Positions 40,660 through 53,783 are shown, counted from the stretch's first letter. The stretch: 64,000 nucleotides of DNA from Pseudomonas sp. GM18 (GCF_000282195.1 NZ_AKJT01000031.1:1-64000), one strand, 5' to 3'. Numbers and translations: made by a program. Notes: generated from the letters alone by a model not told the origin.

Positions 40660-41308
40660 TGATCAACTGCCTCGTCAGAGCTTTGGCCCGTTCCGCGTCG
40701 CGTTGCTCGACGGCATCGAGCAGTTCGATATGCAGGTCGAACACCGCCTGGCGTCGGGGGGTGATGTTCAGGGTCTGACGCAACTGCGCGCCGACGATGC
40801 TGGAAAAGTAGCGATACAGCTCGCTGAGGGTAGGGTTGTGCGCCGCGTCCACCAGACGACGGTGAAACACCAGATCGCAGGCGATGTAGGTGTCGAGATC
40901 GCCGTGGTAGTGACTGCCACTGACGCCCAGTGCTTCGCGCAACGCCACTAGGTCTTCATCAGTGCGGCGTAATGCAGCCAGACCGATGGCTTCTACTTCC
41001 AGAATGTGCCGGGTTTCCCGAGCCTGCTCCTGAGAGCAGCGAGACAGCGCCTTCATCGTATCCAAAGGATCGACTACCGCCCGCAGGTAGCTGCCGTCGC
41101 CCTGGCGGATCTCGATCAATCCGGAAAACGCCAACACGCGCATGGCTTCGCGCACGGTGTTGCGGCTGATGCCCAGCTCAGTCGCCAGTTCCGGCTCAGT
41201 GGGCAAGCGCTGGCCGACCGTCCAGACACCTTGATTGATGCGCAGGCGTAACTGCTCCAGGGCCTGATCGACCAAGGATCGTTTAATCAATGGAGAAATG
41301 TCCGACAT
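40649..41308 (-). CDS. FadR-type (FCD domain) GntR-family regulator
   Basis: A 219-residue regulator. The winged helix (~10-75) reads LPTEPELATELGISRNTVREAMR, followed by an all-helical FCD effector domain (~85-215) with metal/ligand histidines in FHRRLVDAAHN. Such proteins sense small carboxylic acids. The start at 41308 has AGGGCG upstream. It overlaps the MFS gene by 11 bp, and a palindrome at 41321-41341 just ahead of its start is a likely autoregulatory operator. Confidence 0.9.
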   Translation of the reverse strand: MSDISPLIKRSLVDQALEQLRLRINQGVWTVGQRLPTEPELATELGISRNTVREAMRVLAFSGLIEIRQGDGSYLRAVVDPLDTMKALSRCSQEQARETRHILEVEAIGLAALRRTDEDLVALREALGVSGSHYHGDLDTYIACDLVFHRRLVDAAHNPTLSELYRYFSSIVGAQLRQTLNITPRRQAVFDLHIELLDAVEQRDAERAKALTRQLINEP

Positions 41309-41320
41309 AGGATTCGCCCT

Positions 41321-41341
41321 TTCATCCAATCATAGGATGAA
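41321..41341. promoter_or_regulatory. palindromic operator candidate upstream of the FadR-type regulator
   Basis: TTCATCC and GGATGAA form perfect arms 7 bp apart. It lies 12 bp ahead of the regulator's start, where binding would block its own transcription and the transporter's. Confidence 0.6.
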
Positions 41342-41411
41342 TTTTCTGACATGTTAGTCAGCTTCGTCCGGGGCGACAACCCTTCTACAGGGGCGGGGAC
41401 AAATCGAGGGC

Positions 41412-41447
41412 AAAAATAAACCCGGAACCATGTCCGGGTTTATTTCA
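41412..41447 (-). terminator. intrinsic terminator of the aap operon
   Basis: AAATAAACCCGGA (41414-41426) pairs with TCCGGGTTTATTT (41433-41445), and T residues follow leftward, just after the aapP stop. Confidence 0.82.
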
Positions 41448-41461
41448 CTGCCTGGCGTCGA

Positions 41462-42226
41462 TCAATGCAGAATCTGGCTCAGGAACAGCTTCGTACGCTC
41501 GTTCTGCGGGTTATCGAAGAAGTCGTTCGGCGCAGCCTGTTCGACGATTTCGCCCTTGTCCATGAAGATCACGCGGTTGGCCACGGTACGGGCGAAGCCC
41601 ATTTCGTGGGTCACGCAGAGCATGGTCATGCCGTCTTCGGCCAGGCCGATCATGGTGTCCAGAACCTCTTTCACCATCTCTGGGTCGAGTGCCGACGTCG
41701 GTTCGTCGAACAGCATGATTTTCGGTTTCATGCACAGGGCACGGGCAATCGCCACACGCTGCTGCTGACCACCGGACAATTGCCCCGGGTATTTATGCGC
41801 CTGCTCCGGAATGCGTACGCGTTCCAGGTAATGCATGGCGATTTCTTCGGCCTTGCGCTTGGGCATCTTGCGTACCCACATCGGTGCCAGGGTGCAGTTC
41901 TGCAGGATGGTCAGGTGCGGGAACAGGTTGAAGTGCTGGAACACCATGCCGACTTCACGGCGGATCGCTTCGATCTGCTTGAGGTCGTTGGTCAGTTCCA
42001 CGCCATCGACCACGATGCGGCCCTGCTGGTGTTCTTCCAGGCGATTGAGGCAACGGATGGTGGTGGATTTGCCGGAACCCGACGGGCCGCACAGCACGAT
42101 ACGCTCGCCCTGTTTGACGTTCAGGTTGATGTCTTTCAACACGTGGAACTGGCCGTACCACTTGTTTACGCCCTGCATCTGAATAATGCCTTGAGGACTC
42201 ACAGGCTGTTTGATCGCTTCACTCAT
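41462..42226 (-). CDS. aapP: amino acid ABC transporter ATP-binding protein
   Basis: A 254-residue polar amino-acid family ATPase. Walker A is GPSGSGKST, the signature is [15 protein letters not shown], Walker B is [14 protein letters not shown], and the switch His is in CVTHEMGFA. It powers import by AapQM. Last gene of aapJQMP, 11 bp after aapM. GGAGCG lies ahead of the ATG at 42226. Confidence 0.94.
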   Translation of the reverse strand: MSEAIKQPVSPQGIIQMQGVNKWYGQFHVLKDINLNVKQGERIVLCGPSGSGKSTTIRCLNRLEEHQQGRIVVDGVELTNDLKQIEAIRREVGMVFQHFNLFPHLTILQNCTLAPMWVRKMPKRKAEEIAMHYLERVRIPEQAHKYPGQLSGGQQQRVAIARALCMKPKIMLFDEPTSALDPEMVKEVLDTMIGLAEDGMTMLCVTHEMGFARTVANRVIFMDKGEIVEQAAPNDFFDNPQNERTKLFLSQILH

Positions 42227-42237
42227 AAACTACGCTC

Positions 42238-43335
42238 CTAACGCTTGTGGCCAGTGTCCAGCTTGCGTTCCAAATGCATGGAATAGCGGGACATACCAAA
42301 ACAGAAAATCCAGAACACCAGGGCCGCGAACACATAGCCTTCAGTGGCCATGCCCAGCCATTTCGGGTCGGCGGCGGCTTGCTTGACGCTGTTGAGCAGG
42401 TCGAACAGGCCGATGATGATCACCAGGCTCGTGTCCTTGAACAGCGCAATGAAGGTGTTGACGATGCCAGGGATTACCAGCTTCAGGGCTTGCGGCAAAA
42501 TCACCAGGCCCATGCTGCGCCAGTAACCGAGGCCCATCGCTGCGGCCGCTTCGTACTGACCTTTGGGGATCGCTTGCAGACCGCCACGCACCACCTCGGC
42601 GATATAGGCCGACTGGAACAGGATCACGCCGATCAGCGCCCGCAGCAACTTGTCGAAGTTCATGCCCTCAGGCAGGAACAACGGCAACATCACCGACGAC
42701 ATGAACAGCACCGTGATCAACGGCACACCGCGCCAGAACTCGATGAAGGTCACGCAGACCACGCGAATCGCCGGCAGGTTCGAACGACGGCCCAGGGCCA
42801 GGACAATGCCCAGCGGCAATGCGCCGACGATACCGACGGTAGCGATCACCAGGGTCAGCATCAGGCCGCCCCACTGGCTGGTCGCCACGTTGCTCAGACC
42901 GAATACGCCACCGTGCAGCAGGAGGTAGGCAATAATCGGATAGAGCACCAGAAAGCTCAGGCCGTAGATTGCCTTGTGCGGAACACGCGCGATGAACAAC
43001 GGCGCCACGCCAATCACCGCCAGCCACACGGTCAGGTCCACGCGCCAGCGCAATTCCATCGGGTAGTAGCCATACATGAACTGGCCAAAGCGCTGCTGAA
43101 TGAACACCCAGCAGGCGCCATCCTTGGTGCAGTCGGCACGGGTGGTGCCGACCCAATTGGCGTCGAGGATCGCCCAGCTCACGAGAGGCGGAACTATCAG
43201 GTAAATCAGATAGAACGCGAACAGCGTCAGCAGGGTGTTGATCCAGCTGGAAAACATGTGCGCCCGCATCCACGCCACGACACCGATGCTGCTGCTTGGT
43301 GGTGGCATGTCGGGTTTGAAAGTATGAGTCGTCAT
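42238..43335 (-). CDS. aapM: amino acid ABC transporter permease
   Basis: A 365-residue permease, longer than simple HisM-type permeases because of an N-terminal extension with extra membrane helices, as in AapM/BztC of general amino-acid systems. The C-terminal PAAT core carries FIEFWRGVPLITVLFMSS and the EAA loop EAAAAMGLGYWRSMGLVILPQ, which contacts AapP. Forms the channel together with AapQ. Gap of 10 bp from aapQ. Confidence 0.93.
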   Translation of the reverse strand: MTTHTFKPDMPPPSSSIGVVAWMRAHMFSSWINTLLTLFAFYLIYLIVPPLVSWAILDANWVGTTRADCTKDGACWVFIQQRFGQFMYGYYPMELRWRVDLTVWLAVIGVAPLFIARVPHKAIYGLSFLVLYPIIAYLLLHGGVFGLSNVATSQWGGLMLTLVIATVGIVGALPLGIVLALGRRSNLPAIRVVCVTFIEFWRGVPLITVLFMSSVMLPLFLPEGMNFDKLLRALIGVILFQSAYIAEVVRGGLQAIPKGQYEAAAAMGLGYWRSMGLVILPQALKLVIPGIVNTFIALFKDTSLVIIIGLFDLLNSVKQAAADPKWLGMATEGYVFAALVFWIFCFGMSRYSMHLERKLDTGHKR

Positions 43336-43345
43336 GCGCTCTTCC

Positions 43346-44527
43346 TTACCGCTCGATCAGCGCAATGCGCTTGTTGTACCAGTTCATCAGCAGGGAAATG
43401 CTGATACTGATCGCCAGGTACACGCTCATGGTGATGGCAATGACTTCGATCGCCTGCCCGGTCTGGTTCAGCACCGTACCGGCAAACAACGAGACCATTT
43501 CCGGATAACCGATACCGGCCGCCAGCGAGGAGTTTTTCGCCAGGTTCAGGTATTGGCTGGTCAGCGGCGGAATGATCACGCGCAGGGCTTGCGGGATGAT
43601 CACCTTGCGCAGGGTCGGACCGTTGCGCAGCCCCAGCGAGTGGGCCGCTTCGGTCTGGCCGTGGCTGACCGACTTGATACCCGAACGCACGATTTCGGCG
43701 ATGAACGCCGCGGTGTACACCGTCAGGGCCAGGGTCAGTGCCAGCAGTTCAGGAATCAGCACCCAGCCGCCGACAAAGTTGAAACCTTGCAGCTGTGGCA
43801 TTTCCCAATGCAGCGGCGCGCCAAAGATCAATGCGCACAACGCAGGGATCACCAGGAACATCGCCAGGCCTACCCAGAATTTGTGGAACGGTACGCCGGT
43901 CTCTTCGAAACGCTTGTTGGCCCAGCGGCACATCAGCACGATCGCGACAACGGCCACGACGATGCTCGCCACAAACGGCCAGAAACCGTTCGCTGTCAAC
44001 GCTGCCGGCATGTTCAGGCCGCGGCTACTGACGAAGAAGGTGTCGCCGAAGTTATGGCTATTGCGCGGCCCTGGCATGGTGAGGAACACCGCGAAGTACC
44101 AGAACAGGATTTGCAGCAGCGGCGGAATGTTACGGAAGACCTCGACATAAACCGTCGCCATCTTGGCAATGATCCAGTTCTTCGACAGCCGTGCCACACC
44201 GACGATGAAACCGAGGATCGTCGCCAGGATCACGCCGATGAACGTCACCAGCAAGGTGTTGAGCAGGCCGATGACAAACACCCGGGCATAGCTGTCCGAT
44301 TCGGTGTAGTCGATCAGGTGCTGAGCGATGCCGAAACCGGCGCTGCGCTCAAGAAAACTAAAACCGGAGGTAATGCCCCGGTGTTGCAGGTTGGTTTGAG
44401 TGTTGTCGAACAGGTACCAGCCCATTCCGACCACGGCGATAACCGTAATGATCTGAAACAGCCACGCACGCACTCGCGGATCGCTGAGGCTGAACCTCTG
44501 CTTTGGTGCGCCGATTGAATTTTGCAT
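43346..44527 (-). CDS. aapQ: amino acid ABC transporter permease
   Basis: A 393-residue permease of the AapQ/BztB type, about 8 membrane helices. Core motifs are VEVFRNIPPLLQILFWYF and the EAA loop EAAHSLGLRNGPTLRKVIIPQ. A large insertion between helices (~100-190) is typical of AapQ and absent from HisQ-type proteins. Pairs with AapM. A hairpin separates it from aapJ, probably letting the binding protein be made in excess. Confidence 0.93.
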   Translation of the reverse strand: MQNSIGAPKQRFSLSDPRVRAWLFQIITVIAVVGMGWYLFDNTQTNLQHRGITSGFSFLERSAGFGIAQHLIDYTESDSYARVFVIGLLNTLLVTFIGVILATILGFIVGVARLSKNWIIAKMATVYVEVFRNIPPLLQILFWYFAVFLTMPGPRNSHNFGDTFFVSSRGLNMPAALTANGFWPFVASIVVAVVAIVLMCRWANKRFEETGVPFHKFWVGLAMFLVIPALCALIFGAPLHWEMPQLQGFNFVGGWVLIPELLALTLALTVYTAAFIAEIVRSGIKSVSHGQTEAAHSLGLRNGPTLRKVIIPQALRVIIPPLTSQYLNLAKNSSLAAGIGYPEMVSLFAGTVLNQTGQAIEVIAITMSVYLAISISISLLMNWYNKRIALIER

Positions 44528-44556
44528 GAAGTGCCCCGGAAATAATGGAACAGAAC

Positions 44557-44585
44557 ATCACCCGGTGGTTGGCCCACCGGGTGAT
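44557..44585 (-). other. stem-loop between aapJ and aapQ
   Basis: ATCACCCGGTGG and CCACCGGGTGAT form a perfect 12-bp stem with a 5-nt loop. No T-run follows, so it probably protects the aapJ mRNA 3' end or partly attenuates, a common feature after binding-protein genes. Confidence 0.7.
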
Positions 44586-44592
44586 AGAACCA

Positions 44593-45624
44593 TCAGCGCA
44601 CTGGTGGTGCGTATTGAATGCCGCCGTTGGTCCACAGGGCGTTCAAGCCACGGTCGATTTCCAGCGGAGTGCCCTTGCCAAGGTTTTTCTCAAAGACTTC
44701 GCCGTAGTTACCGACTTGCTTGACGATTTTCACCACCCAGTCTTTCGGCAGCTTCAGATCCTTGCCGTACTCACCGTCGGCGCCCAGCAGACGAGCAACG
44801 TCCGGGTTCTTGGTCGACTTGGCTTCCGCCTCGACGTTTTTCGAAGAGATACCGGCCTCTTCGGCGTTGAGCATCGCGTAGCCAACCCAACGAACGATTG
44901 CCAGCCACTCATCGTCGCCGTTACGCACGACCGGCCCCAAAGGCTCTTTGGAGATGGTTTCAGGCAGAACGATGTAATCTTTCGGCGAGGCCAGTTTGCT
45001 GCGCTGTGCATACAACTGGGACTTGTCGGAGGTCAGCACGTCGCAACGACCGGATTCCAGCGACTTGGCGCTTTCATCGGAAGTGTCGAAGGTGATCGGG
45101 GTGTACTTCAGGCCGTTGGCGCGGAAGTAGTCGGACACGTTCAGCTCGGTGGTGGTACCGGCTTGAATACAGATGGTTGCGCCATCCAGTTCCTTGGCAC
45201 TTTTCACGCCCAGCTTGCTGTTGGCCAGGAAGCCTACGCCGTCGTAATAGGTGATGAAGCCAGGAAACTTCAGGCCCATGCCCGCGTCACGGGAACTGGT
45301 CATGGTGGAGTTGCGCGACAGCATGTCGATTTCGCCGGATTGCAGAGCAGTGAAACGCTCCTTGGCATTCAACTGGCTGAATTTGACCTTGGTCGCATCA
45401 CCAAACACCGCTGCAGCTACAGCGCGGCAGAAGTCGGCATCGATGCCAACGATCTTGCCGGTAGAGTCCGGAACCGAGAAGCCCGGCAAACCGTCGCTCA
45501 CACCGCACTGTACAAAACCTTTCTTCTGCACTGCATCCAGGGTTGCACCCGCCTGAGCGAACCCACTGACACCGAGCACTGCAGCTGCAGTCACGACGGC
45601 CAGGGTGGATTTCAACATCTTCAT
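44593..45624 (-). CDS. aapJ: general L-amino acid ABC transporter substrate-binding protein
   Basis: A 343-residue periplasmic protein. The signal peptide runs to about residue 25 (MKMLKSTLAVVTAAAVLGVS, then GFAQA). The mature part is the AapJ/BztA type: VQCGVSDGLPGFSVPDSTGK, then GIDADFCRAVAAAVFGD. Length (343 against ~260 for HisJ types) and the partners favour the broad-specificity AapJ group, but the actual ligands are unknown. GGAGG lies ahead of the ATG at 45624. First gene of the aap operon. Confidence 0.94.
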   Translation of the reverse strand: MKMLKSTLAVVTAAAVLGVSGFAQAGATLDAVQKKGFVQCGVSDGLPGFSVPDSTGKIVGIDADFCRAVAAAVFGDATKVKFSQLNAKERFTALQSGEIDMLSRNSTMTSSRDAGMGLKFPGFITYYDGVGFLANSKLGVKSAKELDGATICIQAGTTTELNVSDYFRANGLKYTPITFDTSDESAKSLESGRCDVLTSDKSQLYAQRSKLASPKDYIVLPETISKEPLGPVVRNGDDEWLAIVRWVGYAMLNAEEAGISSKNVEAEAKSTKNPDVARLLGADGEYGKDLKLPKDWVVKIVKQVGNYGEVFEKNLGKGTPLEIDRGLNALWTNGGIQYAPPVR

Positions 45625-46750
<1,126 letters not shown>

Positions 46751-46835
46751 AAGCTACCCTTTGATCCATCGCACTACGCCGCGCCCGCTTCTTGCATTAC
46801 ACTGGCCGGCGTACATTCCTTAACCAATTGATGAG

Positions 46836-48323
46836 ATGACCGTGCTCAAAGCACTCAAGAAAATGTTCGGTAAAAGCGAGGCTGAGCAGCTCGCGCCCGG
46901 CTCCAGCGCTCCTTCTCATACCACCAGCCACCGTACCGACGGTAATCAGCCTGGCCGGACCGCAACCGTAGCGGCACCGAAGCACGAGCCGGTGACCACA
47001 CCGACCGCCCCCTCTGCTCCGGCCATTGCCTCTGAGCAGCCGCGCAGCGAAGCCCCGAAACCTGCCAAACCACGCCGCGAACCGAAGCCAAAGGCGCCGG
47101 TCATCCCCTGGAAACTCGAAGACTTCGTCGTCGAACCCCAGGAAGGCAAAACCCGCTTCCACGATTTCAAACTCGCCCCCGAGCTGATGCACGCCATTCA
47201 GGACCTGGGCTTTCCTTATTGCACGCCGATCCAGGCGCAGGTGCTTGGCTTCACCCTCGCGGGCAAAGACGCCATCGGTCGTGCCCAGACCGGTACCGGC
47301 AAAACCGCCGCGTTCCTGATTTCGATCATCACTCAGCTGCTGCAAACCCCACCACCCAAAGAACGCTACATGGGTGAACCGCGGGCGCTGATCATCGCCC
47401 CGACCCGGGAACTGGTGGTGCAAATCGCCAAGGACGCGGCCGACCTGACCAAGTACACCGGCCTCAACGTCATGACATTTGTCGGCGGCATGGACTTCGA
47501 CAAGCAGCTCAAGCACCTCGAAGCCCGTCACTGCGACATCCTCGTGGCCACTCCGGGCCGCTTGCTCGACTTCAACCAGCGCGGCGACGTGCACCTGGAC
47601 ATGGTCGAAGTCATGGTGCTGGACGAAGCCGACCGGATGCTCGACATGGGTTTCATCCCACAAGTGCGTCAGATCATTCGCCAAACTCCACCGAAGAACG
47701 AGCGTCAGACGCTGCTGTTCTCCGCGACTTTCACGGACGACGTGATGAACCTGGCCAAGCAATGGACCACCGACCCGTCGATCGTCGAGATCGAAGCGCA
47801 GAACGTGGCCAGCGAAAACGTCGAGCAACACATCTACGCGGTGGCCGGCGCCGACAAATACAAACTGCTCTACAACCTGGTCAACGATAACGGCTGGGAA
47901 CGGGTGATGGTCTTCGCCAACCGCAAGGACGAAGTGCGGCGCATCGAAGAACGCCTGGTGCGCGATGGCGTCAACGCGGCGCAACTGTCTGGCGATGTGC
48001 CGCAGCACAAACGCATCAAGACCCTGGAAGGTTTCCGCGAAGGCAAGATCCGCGTGCTGGTCGCCACCGATGTGGCCGGTCGCGGCATTCACATCGACGG
48101 CATCAGCCATGTGATCAACTTCACCCTGCCGGAAGTTCCGGACGACTACGTGCACCGCATCGGTCGTACCGGTCGCGCTGGCGCCGATGGCGTGTCCATC
48201 AGCTTTGCCGGTGAAGACGACTCCTACCAGCTACCGTCCATCGAGGCGCTGCTGGGTCGCAAGATCAGTTGTGAAACGCCACCGACGCATCTGCTGCGGG
48301 CGGTTGAGCGCAAGCGCCCGTAA
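46836..48323 (+). CDS. rhlB: ATP-dependent RNA helicase RhlB
   Basis: A 495-residue DEAD-box helicase. An N-terminal basic, Ala/Pro-rich disordered region (~1-95) is an extension typical of Pseudomonas RhlB. The core has Q-motif region [10 protein letters not shown], motif I AQTGTGKT, motif II DEAD in VLDEADRML, motif III SAT and motif [12 protein letters not shown]. It unwinds RNA, in many bacteria with RNase E. The ATG at 46836 gives [14 protein letters not shown] terminator follows. Confidence 0.94.
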   Translation: MTVLKALKKMFGKSEAEQLAPGSSAPSHTTSHRTDGNQPGRTATVAAPKHEPVTTPTAPSAPAIASEQPRSEAPKPAKPRREPKPKAPVIPWKLEDFVVEPQEGKTRFHDFKLAPELMHAIQDLGFPYCTPIQAQVLGFTLAGKDAIGRAQTGTGKTAAFLISIITQLLQTPPPKERYMGEPRALIIAPTRELVVQIAKDAADLTKYTGLNVMTFVGGMDFDKQLKHLEARHCDILVATPGRLLDFNQRGDVHLDMVEVMVLDEADRMLDMGFIPQVRQIIRQTPPKNERQTLLFSATFTDDVMNLAKQWTTDPSIVEIEAQNVASENVEQHIYAVAGADKYKLLYNLVNDNGWERVMVFANRKDEVRRIEERLVRDGVNAAQLSGDVPQHKRIKTLEGFREGKIRVLVATDVAGRGIHIDGISHVINFTLPEVPDDYVHRIGRTGRAGADGVSISFAGEDDSYQLPSIEALLGRKISCETPPTHLLRAVERKRP

Positions 48324-48339
48324 CGCGGGCCGCAGAATA

Positions 48340-48374
48340 AAAGGCGCAGCCGGAAACGGACTGCGCTTTTTTTT
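48340..48374 (+). terminator. intrinsic terminator of rhlB
   Basis: AAAGGCGCAG(C)CG and CGGACTGCGCTTT pair with small bulges around GAAA, then eight T in all. Confidence 0.82.
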
Positions 48375-48407
48375 CGTCCGGTTTTTCAACAGGAGCTTGC
48401 TCGACAA

Positions 48408-48437
48408 AACTAAAAGTCCATAATGGACAAATTAGTT
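48408..48437. promoter_or_regulatory. candidate DauR operator upstream of dauB
   Basis: A near-palindrome centred at 48422: GTCCATAATGGAC with outer AACTAA and TTAGTT. Read on the minus strand, 48411-48427 is TCCATTATGGACTTTTA, matching 52342-52358 at 15 of 17 positions. It lies 25 bp before dauB. Confidence 0.55.
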
Positions 48438-48461
48438 TACTTCCAGCACCCGGAGCCGACC

Positions 48462-50661
<2,200 letters not shown>

Positions 50662-50705
50662 TCCTGATCCTCAGGTGACGTGCCCACACGATTGCGGCAA
50701 ACTTC

Positions 50706-50731
50706 CAGCGCCCCTTTTTTACGGGGCGCTG
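50706..50731 (+). other. stem-loop between dauA and dauR
   Basis: CAGCGCCCC and GGGGCGCTG form a perfect 9-bp stem around TTTTTTAC. The T-run is in the loop, not after it, so full termination is doubtful. Confidence 0.6.
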
Positions 50732-50753
50732 ACGCTGCCTGGAGCTCCACTGT

Positions 50754-51395
50754 ATGAACGCACCTGAAAAAAACTCGGCCCTGGACAATGCGTCCATGGA
50801 CAACTTCCGCGCGATTGCCGATGCCATCGCCACGTTGTTCTTCCCTCACGCCGAGGTGGTGCTGCACGACCTGCGCACGCAAAAGGTCGACTACATCGCC
50901 AACAACCTGTCCAAACGGGAAATCGGTGACGACTCGTCGCTGGAGGACATGCTCAGCGAAGAGGTCAGTGAACGAAACATCGGGCCGTACGAAAAGCTCA
51001 ACTGGGACGGCCAGAAGATTCGCAGCCTCAGCAGTGTGCTGCGCGACAGCGAAGGGCAACCACTGGCAGTGCTGTGCATCAATCTGAATATCTCGTTGTT
51101 CGAGAATGCGAAAGCGGCGCTGGACTTGTTCCTGTCGCCGACCAAGCTGATTCCGCAACCGGACTCACTGTTTCGCGATGACTGGCAGGAGCGGATCAAC
51201 ACCTTTCTGCACGCCTGGTTGCGCGAGCGTCAGTTGAGCCTGAATGTACTGACCCGCGACCACAAACGTGAACTGGTGCTGGCGCTGCACGCCGAAGGCG
51301 CTTTCAAAGGCAAAAGCGCCTCCAACTATGTGGCCAATGTGCTGAACATGGGCCGGGCGACGGTGTACAAGCATTTGAAGGAATTGAAGGGCTGA
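50754..51395 (+). CDS. dauR: YheO/DauR-type transcriptional regulator
   Basis: A 213-residue regulator with a YheO-type PAS-like domain (~15-125; LHDLRTQKVDYIANNLS) and a C-terminal helix-turn-helix (~165-213; GKSASNYVANVLNMGRATVYKHLKEL). DauR represses the dau operon in P. aeruginosa in the absence of D- or L-arginine signals. It is the third dau gene, 92 bp after dauA. A shared motif ahead of dauB and the 51482 binding protein is a plausible target. Confidence 0.85.
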   Translation: MNAPEKNSALDNASMDNFRAIADAIATLFFPHAEVVLHDLRTQKVDYIANNLSKREIGDDSSLEDMLSEEVSERNIGPYEKLNWDGQKIRSLSSVLRDSEGQPLAVLCINLNISLFENAKAALDLFLSPTKLIPQPDSLFRDDWQERINTFLHAWLRERQLSLNVLTRDHKRELVLALHAEGAFKGKSASNYVANVLNMGRATVYKHLKELKG

Positions 51396-51400
51396 AAATC

Positions 51401-51476
51401 AAAAGATCGCAGGCTACGCCAGCTCCCACAGGGGAATGCGGTCCTCTGTAGGAGTTGCCGAAGGCTGCGATCTTTT
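51401..51476. repeat. AAAGATCGCAGCC-type palindrome between dauR and the binding-protein gene
   Basis: Arms AAAAGATCGCAGGCTACGCC and GCCGAAGGCTGCGATCTTTT face each other. The convergent position fits two-way termination, as at 19726-19803. Confidence 0.7.
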
Positions 51477-51481
51477 TCCGA

Positions 51482-52258
51482 TCAATCGCCGTAGATATCG
51501 GACTTGAAGTACTTCTCCGAAATCTTCCGGTATTCGCCACTGGCGCGAATACCGTCGATGGCCGCGTTCAGTTCGCTGACCAACTCGGTGTTGCCCTTGC
51601 GCACGGCAATCCCGGCGCCCTCACCCACGTATTTCGGATCCTTGAGCTCAGGCCCGACAAAGGCGTAACCCTTGCCACGGGGCATCGACAGGAAGTCATT
51701 CAATGGAATGGTGTCGGCAAAAATGGCATCGAGGCGACCGGCAGCCAGGTCCATGTAGATTTCTTCATTGTTGCCGTAACGCTTGACGTTGATGCCCTTC
51801 GGTTCGAAAACCTCTGTGGCGTAACGGTCGGTGGTGGTTGCGCGCTGTACGCCGACCGTCTTGCCCTTGAGGCTGGCGTACTGGTCATCGACCGCCGCGC
51901 CTTCCTTCATCACCAGTCGCGATGAGGTGAAGTAGTACTTGTGGGTGAAATCCACCGACTTCTTACGGTCTTCATTGATGGTCATGGACGACAGCGCCAT
52001 GTCGATTTTCTTCACTTTCAAGGAAGGAATCAGACCGTCGAATTCGCCTTCGACCCATACACACTTGACCTTCATCTGCGCGCACAGGGCGTTGCCGATG
52101 TCGTAGTCGAAACCGACAATTTCACCTTTGTCGGTTTTGGACGCGAACGGCGGATAGGCCGCTTCAATACCGATGCGCAGGCTTTTCTCGGCAGCGAACA
52201 CGCTACTGCACGCCAACAGGCTCAAGGCCAGACCGGTGATGAGGGGGAATTTCTTCAT
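51482..52258 (-). CDS. cationic amino acid ABC transporter substrate-binding protein
   Basis: A 258-residue periplasmic protein of the Lys/Arg/Orn (HisJ/ArtJ) type. The signal peptide ends near residue 22 ([12 protein letters not shown]). Mature features are [26 protein letters not shown], split here as [14 protein letters not shown] and [14 protein letters not shown], and the Asp/Arg ligand region [19 protein letters not shown]. No permease or ATPase genes adjoin it. The operator-like site upstream matches the dauB one, so D-arginine uptake under DauR is a reasonable inference. Confidence 0.88.
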   Translation of the reverse strand: MKKFPLITGLALSLLACSSVFAAEKSLRIGIEAAYPPFASKTDKGEIVGFDYDIGNALCAQMKVKCVWVEGEFDGLIPSLKVKKIDMALSSMTINEDRKKSVDFTHKYYFTSSRLVMKEGAAVDDQYASLKGKTVGVQRATTTDRYATEVFEPKGINVKRYGNNEEIYMDLAAGRLDAIFADTIPLNDFLSMPRGKGYAFVGPELKDPKYVGEGAGIAVRKGNTELVSELNAAIDGIRASGEYRKISEKYFKSDIYGD

Positions 52259-52341
52259 GTTCGTTCTCTCGCGGGTTGTTGTTGGTTTGGCAAGACAGAA
52301 GAAAAAACTGAAACAGGGAACGCCTTTTTTGTACTTATAAA

Positions 52342-52358
52342 TCCATACTGGACTTTTA
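52342..52358. promoter_or_regulatory. candidate DauR operator upstream of the binding-protein gene
   Basis: TCCATACTGGACTTTTA matches the minus strand of 48411-48427 except at two central bases. It lies about 85 bp ahead of the start at 52258. Confidence 0.52.
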
Positions 52359-52446
52359 TGTATTGGCCGTCAATCAGGCGAACAGGGTTGGGCCTGGCCG
52401 ATGGTCGGGTGGTGAGTCAGGGAGTTATTGGTTGAAGCGGATGGCC

Positions 52447-52470
52447 TCTTCGCGGGCAAGCCCGCGAAGA
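52447..52470. repeat. single REP-like hairpin after moaE
   Basis: TCTTCGCGGG and CCCGCGAAGA form a perfect 10-bp stem with loop CAAG. It is 35 bp after the moaE stop and lacks a T-run. Confidence 0.6.
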
Positions 52471-52504
52471 CGATTTAGAGAACAACAGAGCAGCAACAGG
52501 CTGT

Positions 52505-52957
52505 TTACTGCTTCCAGCGATCCGCCGCCGCATGATCGCTGTCACGCCCTTCAACCCAGCGCGCCCCATCACTGGTATTTTCTTTCTTCCAGAACGGCGC
52601 GCGGGTTTTCAGGTAGTCCATGACAAAGGCGCAGGCATCGAACGCTGCCTGACGGTGGGCGCTGGCGGCACCGACGAAGACGATCGGCTCGCCCGGTTCC
52701 AGCGCGCCGATGCGATGCAACACTTCCAGCTTCAACAGCGGCCAGCGCTGCTCGGCCTCCGCGGCAATCTTGCCCAGGGCTTTTTCGGTCATGCCCGGGT
52801 AGTGCTCCAGAAACATTCCGGCGACGTCGAGGCCGTCATTGAAGTCGCGAACGTAGCCGACAAAACTCACCACCGCACCGACACCCACATTGGCCGCGTG
52901 CATGGCGTTGACTTCAGCGCCCGGGTCGAACGGCGTGAGCTGCACACGAATCGCCAT
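52505..52957 (-). CDS. moaE: molybdopterin synthase catalytic subunit
   Basis: A 150-residue large subunit of molybdopterin synthase, which transfers sulfur from MoaD thiocarboxylate to precursor Z (cPMP). Features are GAVVSFVGYVRDFNDG, LEHYPGMTEKAL, HRIGALEPGE, and the Lys-rich catalytic part KTRAPFWKKE. It is 3 bp after moaD in the moaC-moaD-moaE operon, read leftward. A REP-like hairpin follows. Confidence 0.96.
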   Translation of the reverse strand: MAIRVQLTPFDPGAEVNAMHAANVGVGAVVSFVGYVRDFNDGLDVAGMFLEHYPGMTEKALGKIAAEAEQRWPLLKLEVLHRIGALEPGEPIVFVGAASAHRQAAFDACAFVMDYLKTRAPFWKKENTSDGARWVEGRDSDHAAADRWKQ

Positions 52958-52960
52958 GGC

Positions 52961-53203
52961 TCAGCCCCCGGTCACGGTAGGAAAGAAAGCCACTTCATCG
53001 CCATCGCTGACCGGTTCGTCGAGCTGGCAGAGGTCTTCGTTGCGGGCGCACATCAGGTTCTGCTCGCTCAGCACATCAGCACCGTTACGTTGGGCCAGCA
53101 GCGCACGCACATCGTCGACCGTGGCGAAGTCACCTTCAACCTTCACCGAATCCACGCCGAGCGCCTCACGGTAACGGGCGAAAAACTTCACGGTCACGTT
53201 CAT
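52961..53203 (-). CDS. moaD: molybdopterin synthase sulfur carrier subunit
   Basis: An 80-residue ubiquitin-fold protein starting [16 protein letters not shown] and ending in the required Gly-Gly (FPTVTGG), which carries the thiocarboxylate. It overlaps moaC by 4 bp and lies 3 bp before moaE. Length and ending match the family. Confidence 0.95.
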   Translation of the reverse strand: MNVTVKFFARYREALGVDSVKVEGDFATVDDVRALLAQRNGADVLSEQNLMCARNEDLCQLDEPVSDGDEVAFFPTVTGG

Positions 53204-53673
53204 GGTTGATCCGCCTGGAAATGGCCGCTCTTACCGCCGAGCTTTTCCAGCAGTCGCACGCTCTCGATGGTCATGCCGCGGTCCACGGCCTTGCACATGT
53301 CATAGATGGTCAACGCCGCGACACTGGCGGCAGTCAGCGCTTCCATCTCGACGCCGGTCTGCCCGGACAACTTGCAGCGCGCCACGATGCGCACGGTGTC
53401 GTCGCCTTCGGCACTGAGTTCGACCTTGACGCCGGTGAGCATCAACGGATGGCACAGAGGAATCAGATCACTGGTTTTCTTCGCCGCCTGGATGCCGGCA
53501 ATCCGCGCCACGGCGAACACATCACCCTTGGGATGGCCGCCGCTGACGATCAACTGCAGGGTTTCGGGCAGCATGCGCACCAGCGCTTGGGCTGTCGCTT
53601 CGCGGAACGTCACGGCTTTTTCGGTGACGTCGACCATATTGGCGCGACCTTGGGAATCGAGATGAGTCAGCAC
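53200..53673 (-). CDS. moaC: cyclic pyranopterin monophosphate synthase accessory protein
   Basis: A 157-residue enzyme that converts 3',8-cyclo-GTP (from MoaA) to cPMP. Family blocks are [31 protein letters not shown] and [20 protein letters not shown], with MVDVTEKA near the N-terminus. AGGAG lies 7 nt ahead of GTG at 53673, giving [16 protein letters not shown], which matches family N-termini; the ATG at 53697 overlaps the ribosome site. First gene of the moaCDE operon; moaA is not in the window. Confidence 0.96.
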   Translation of the reverse strand: MLTHLDSQGRANMVDVTEKAVTFREATAQALVRMLPETLQLIVSGGHPKGDVFAVARIAGIQAAKKTSDLIPLCHPLMLTGVKVELSAEGDDTVRIVARCKLSGQTGVEMEALTAASVAALTIYDMCKAVDRGMTIESVRLLEKLGGKSGHFQADQP

Positions 53674-53783
53674 AGCGTTACTCCTGATCAGGAGCATCGA
53701 TTGTAAACCTGCGGGTCAATTTTTCGCACGCTTGATTATCGGATCGCCGCACCGCACGCGCCCACAGGATTTTTTGTCGGGCA

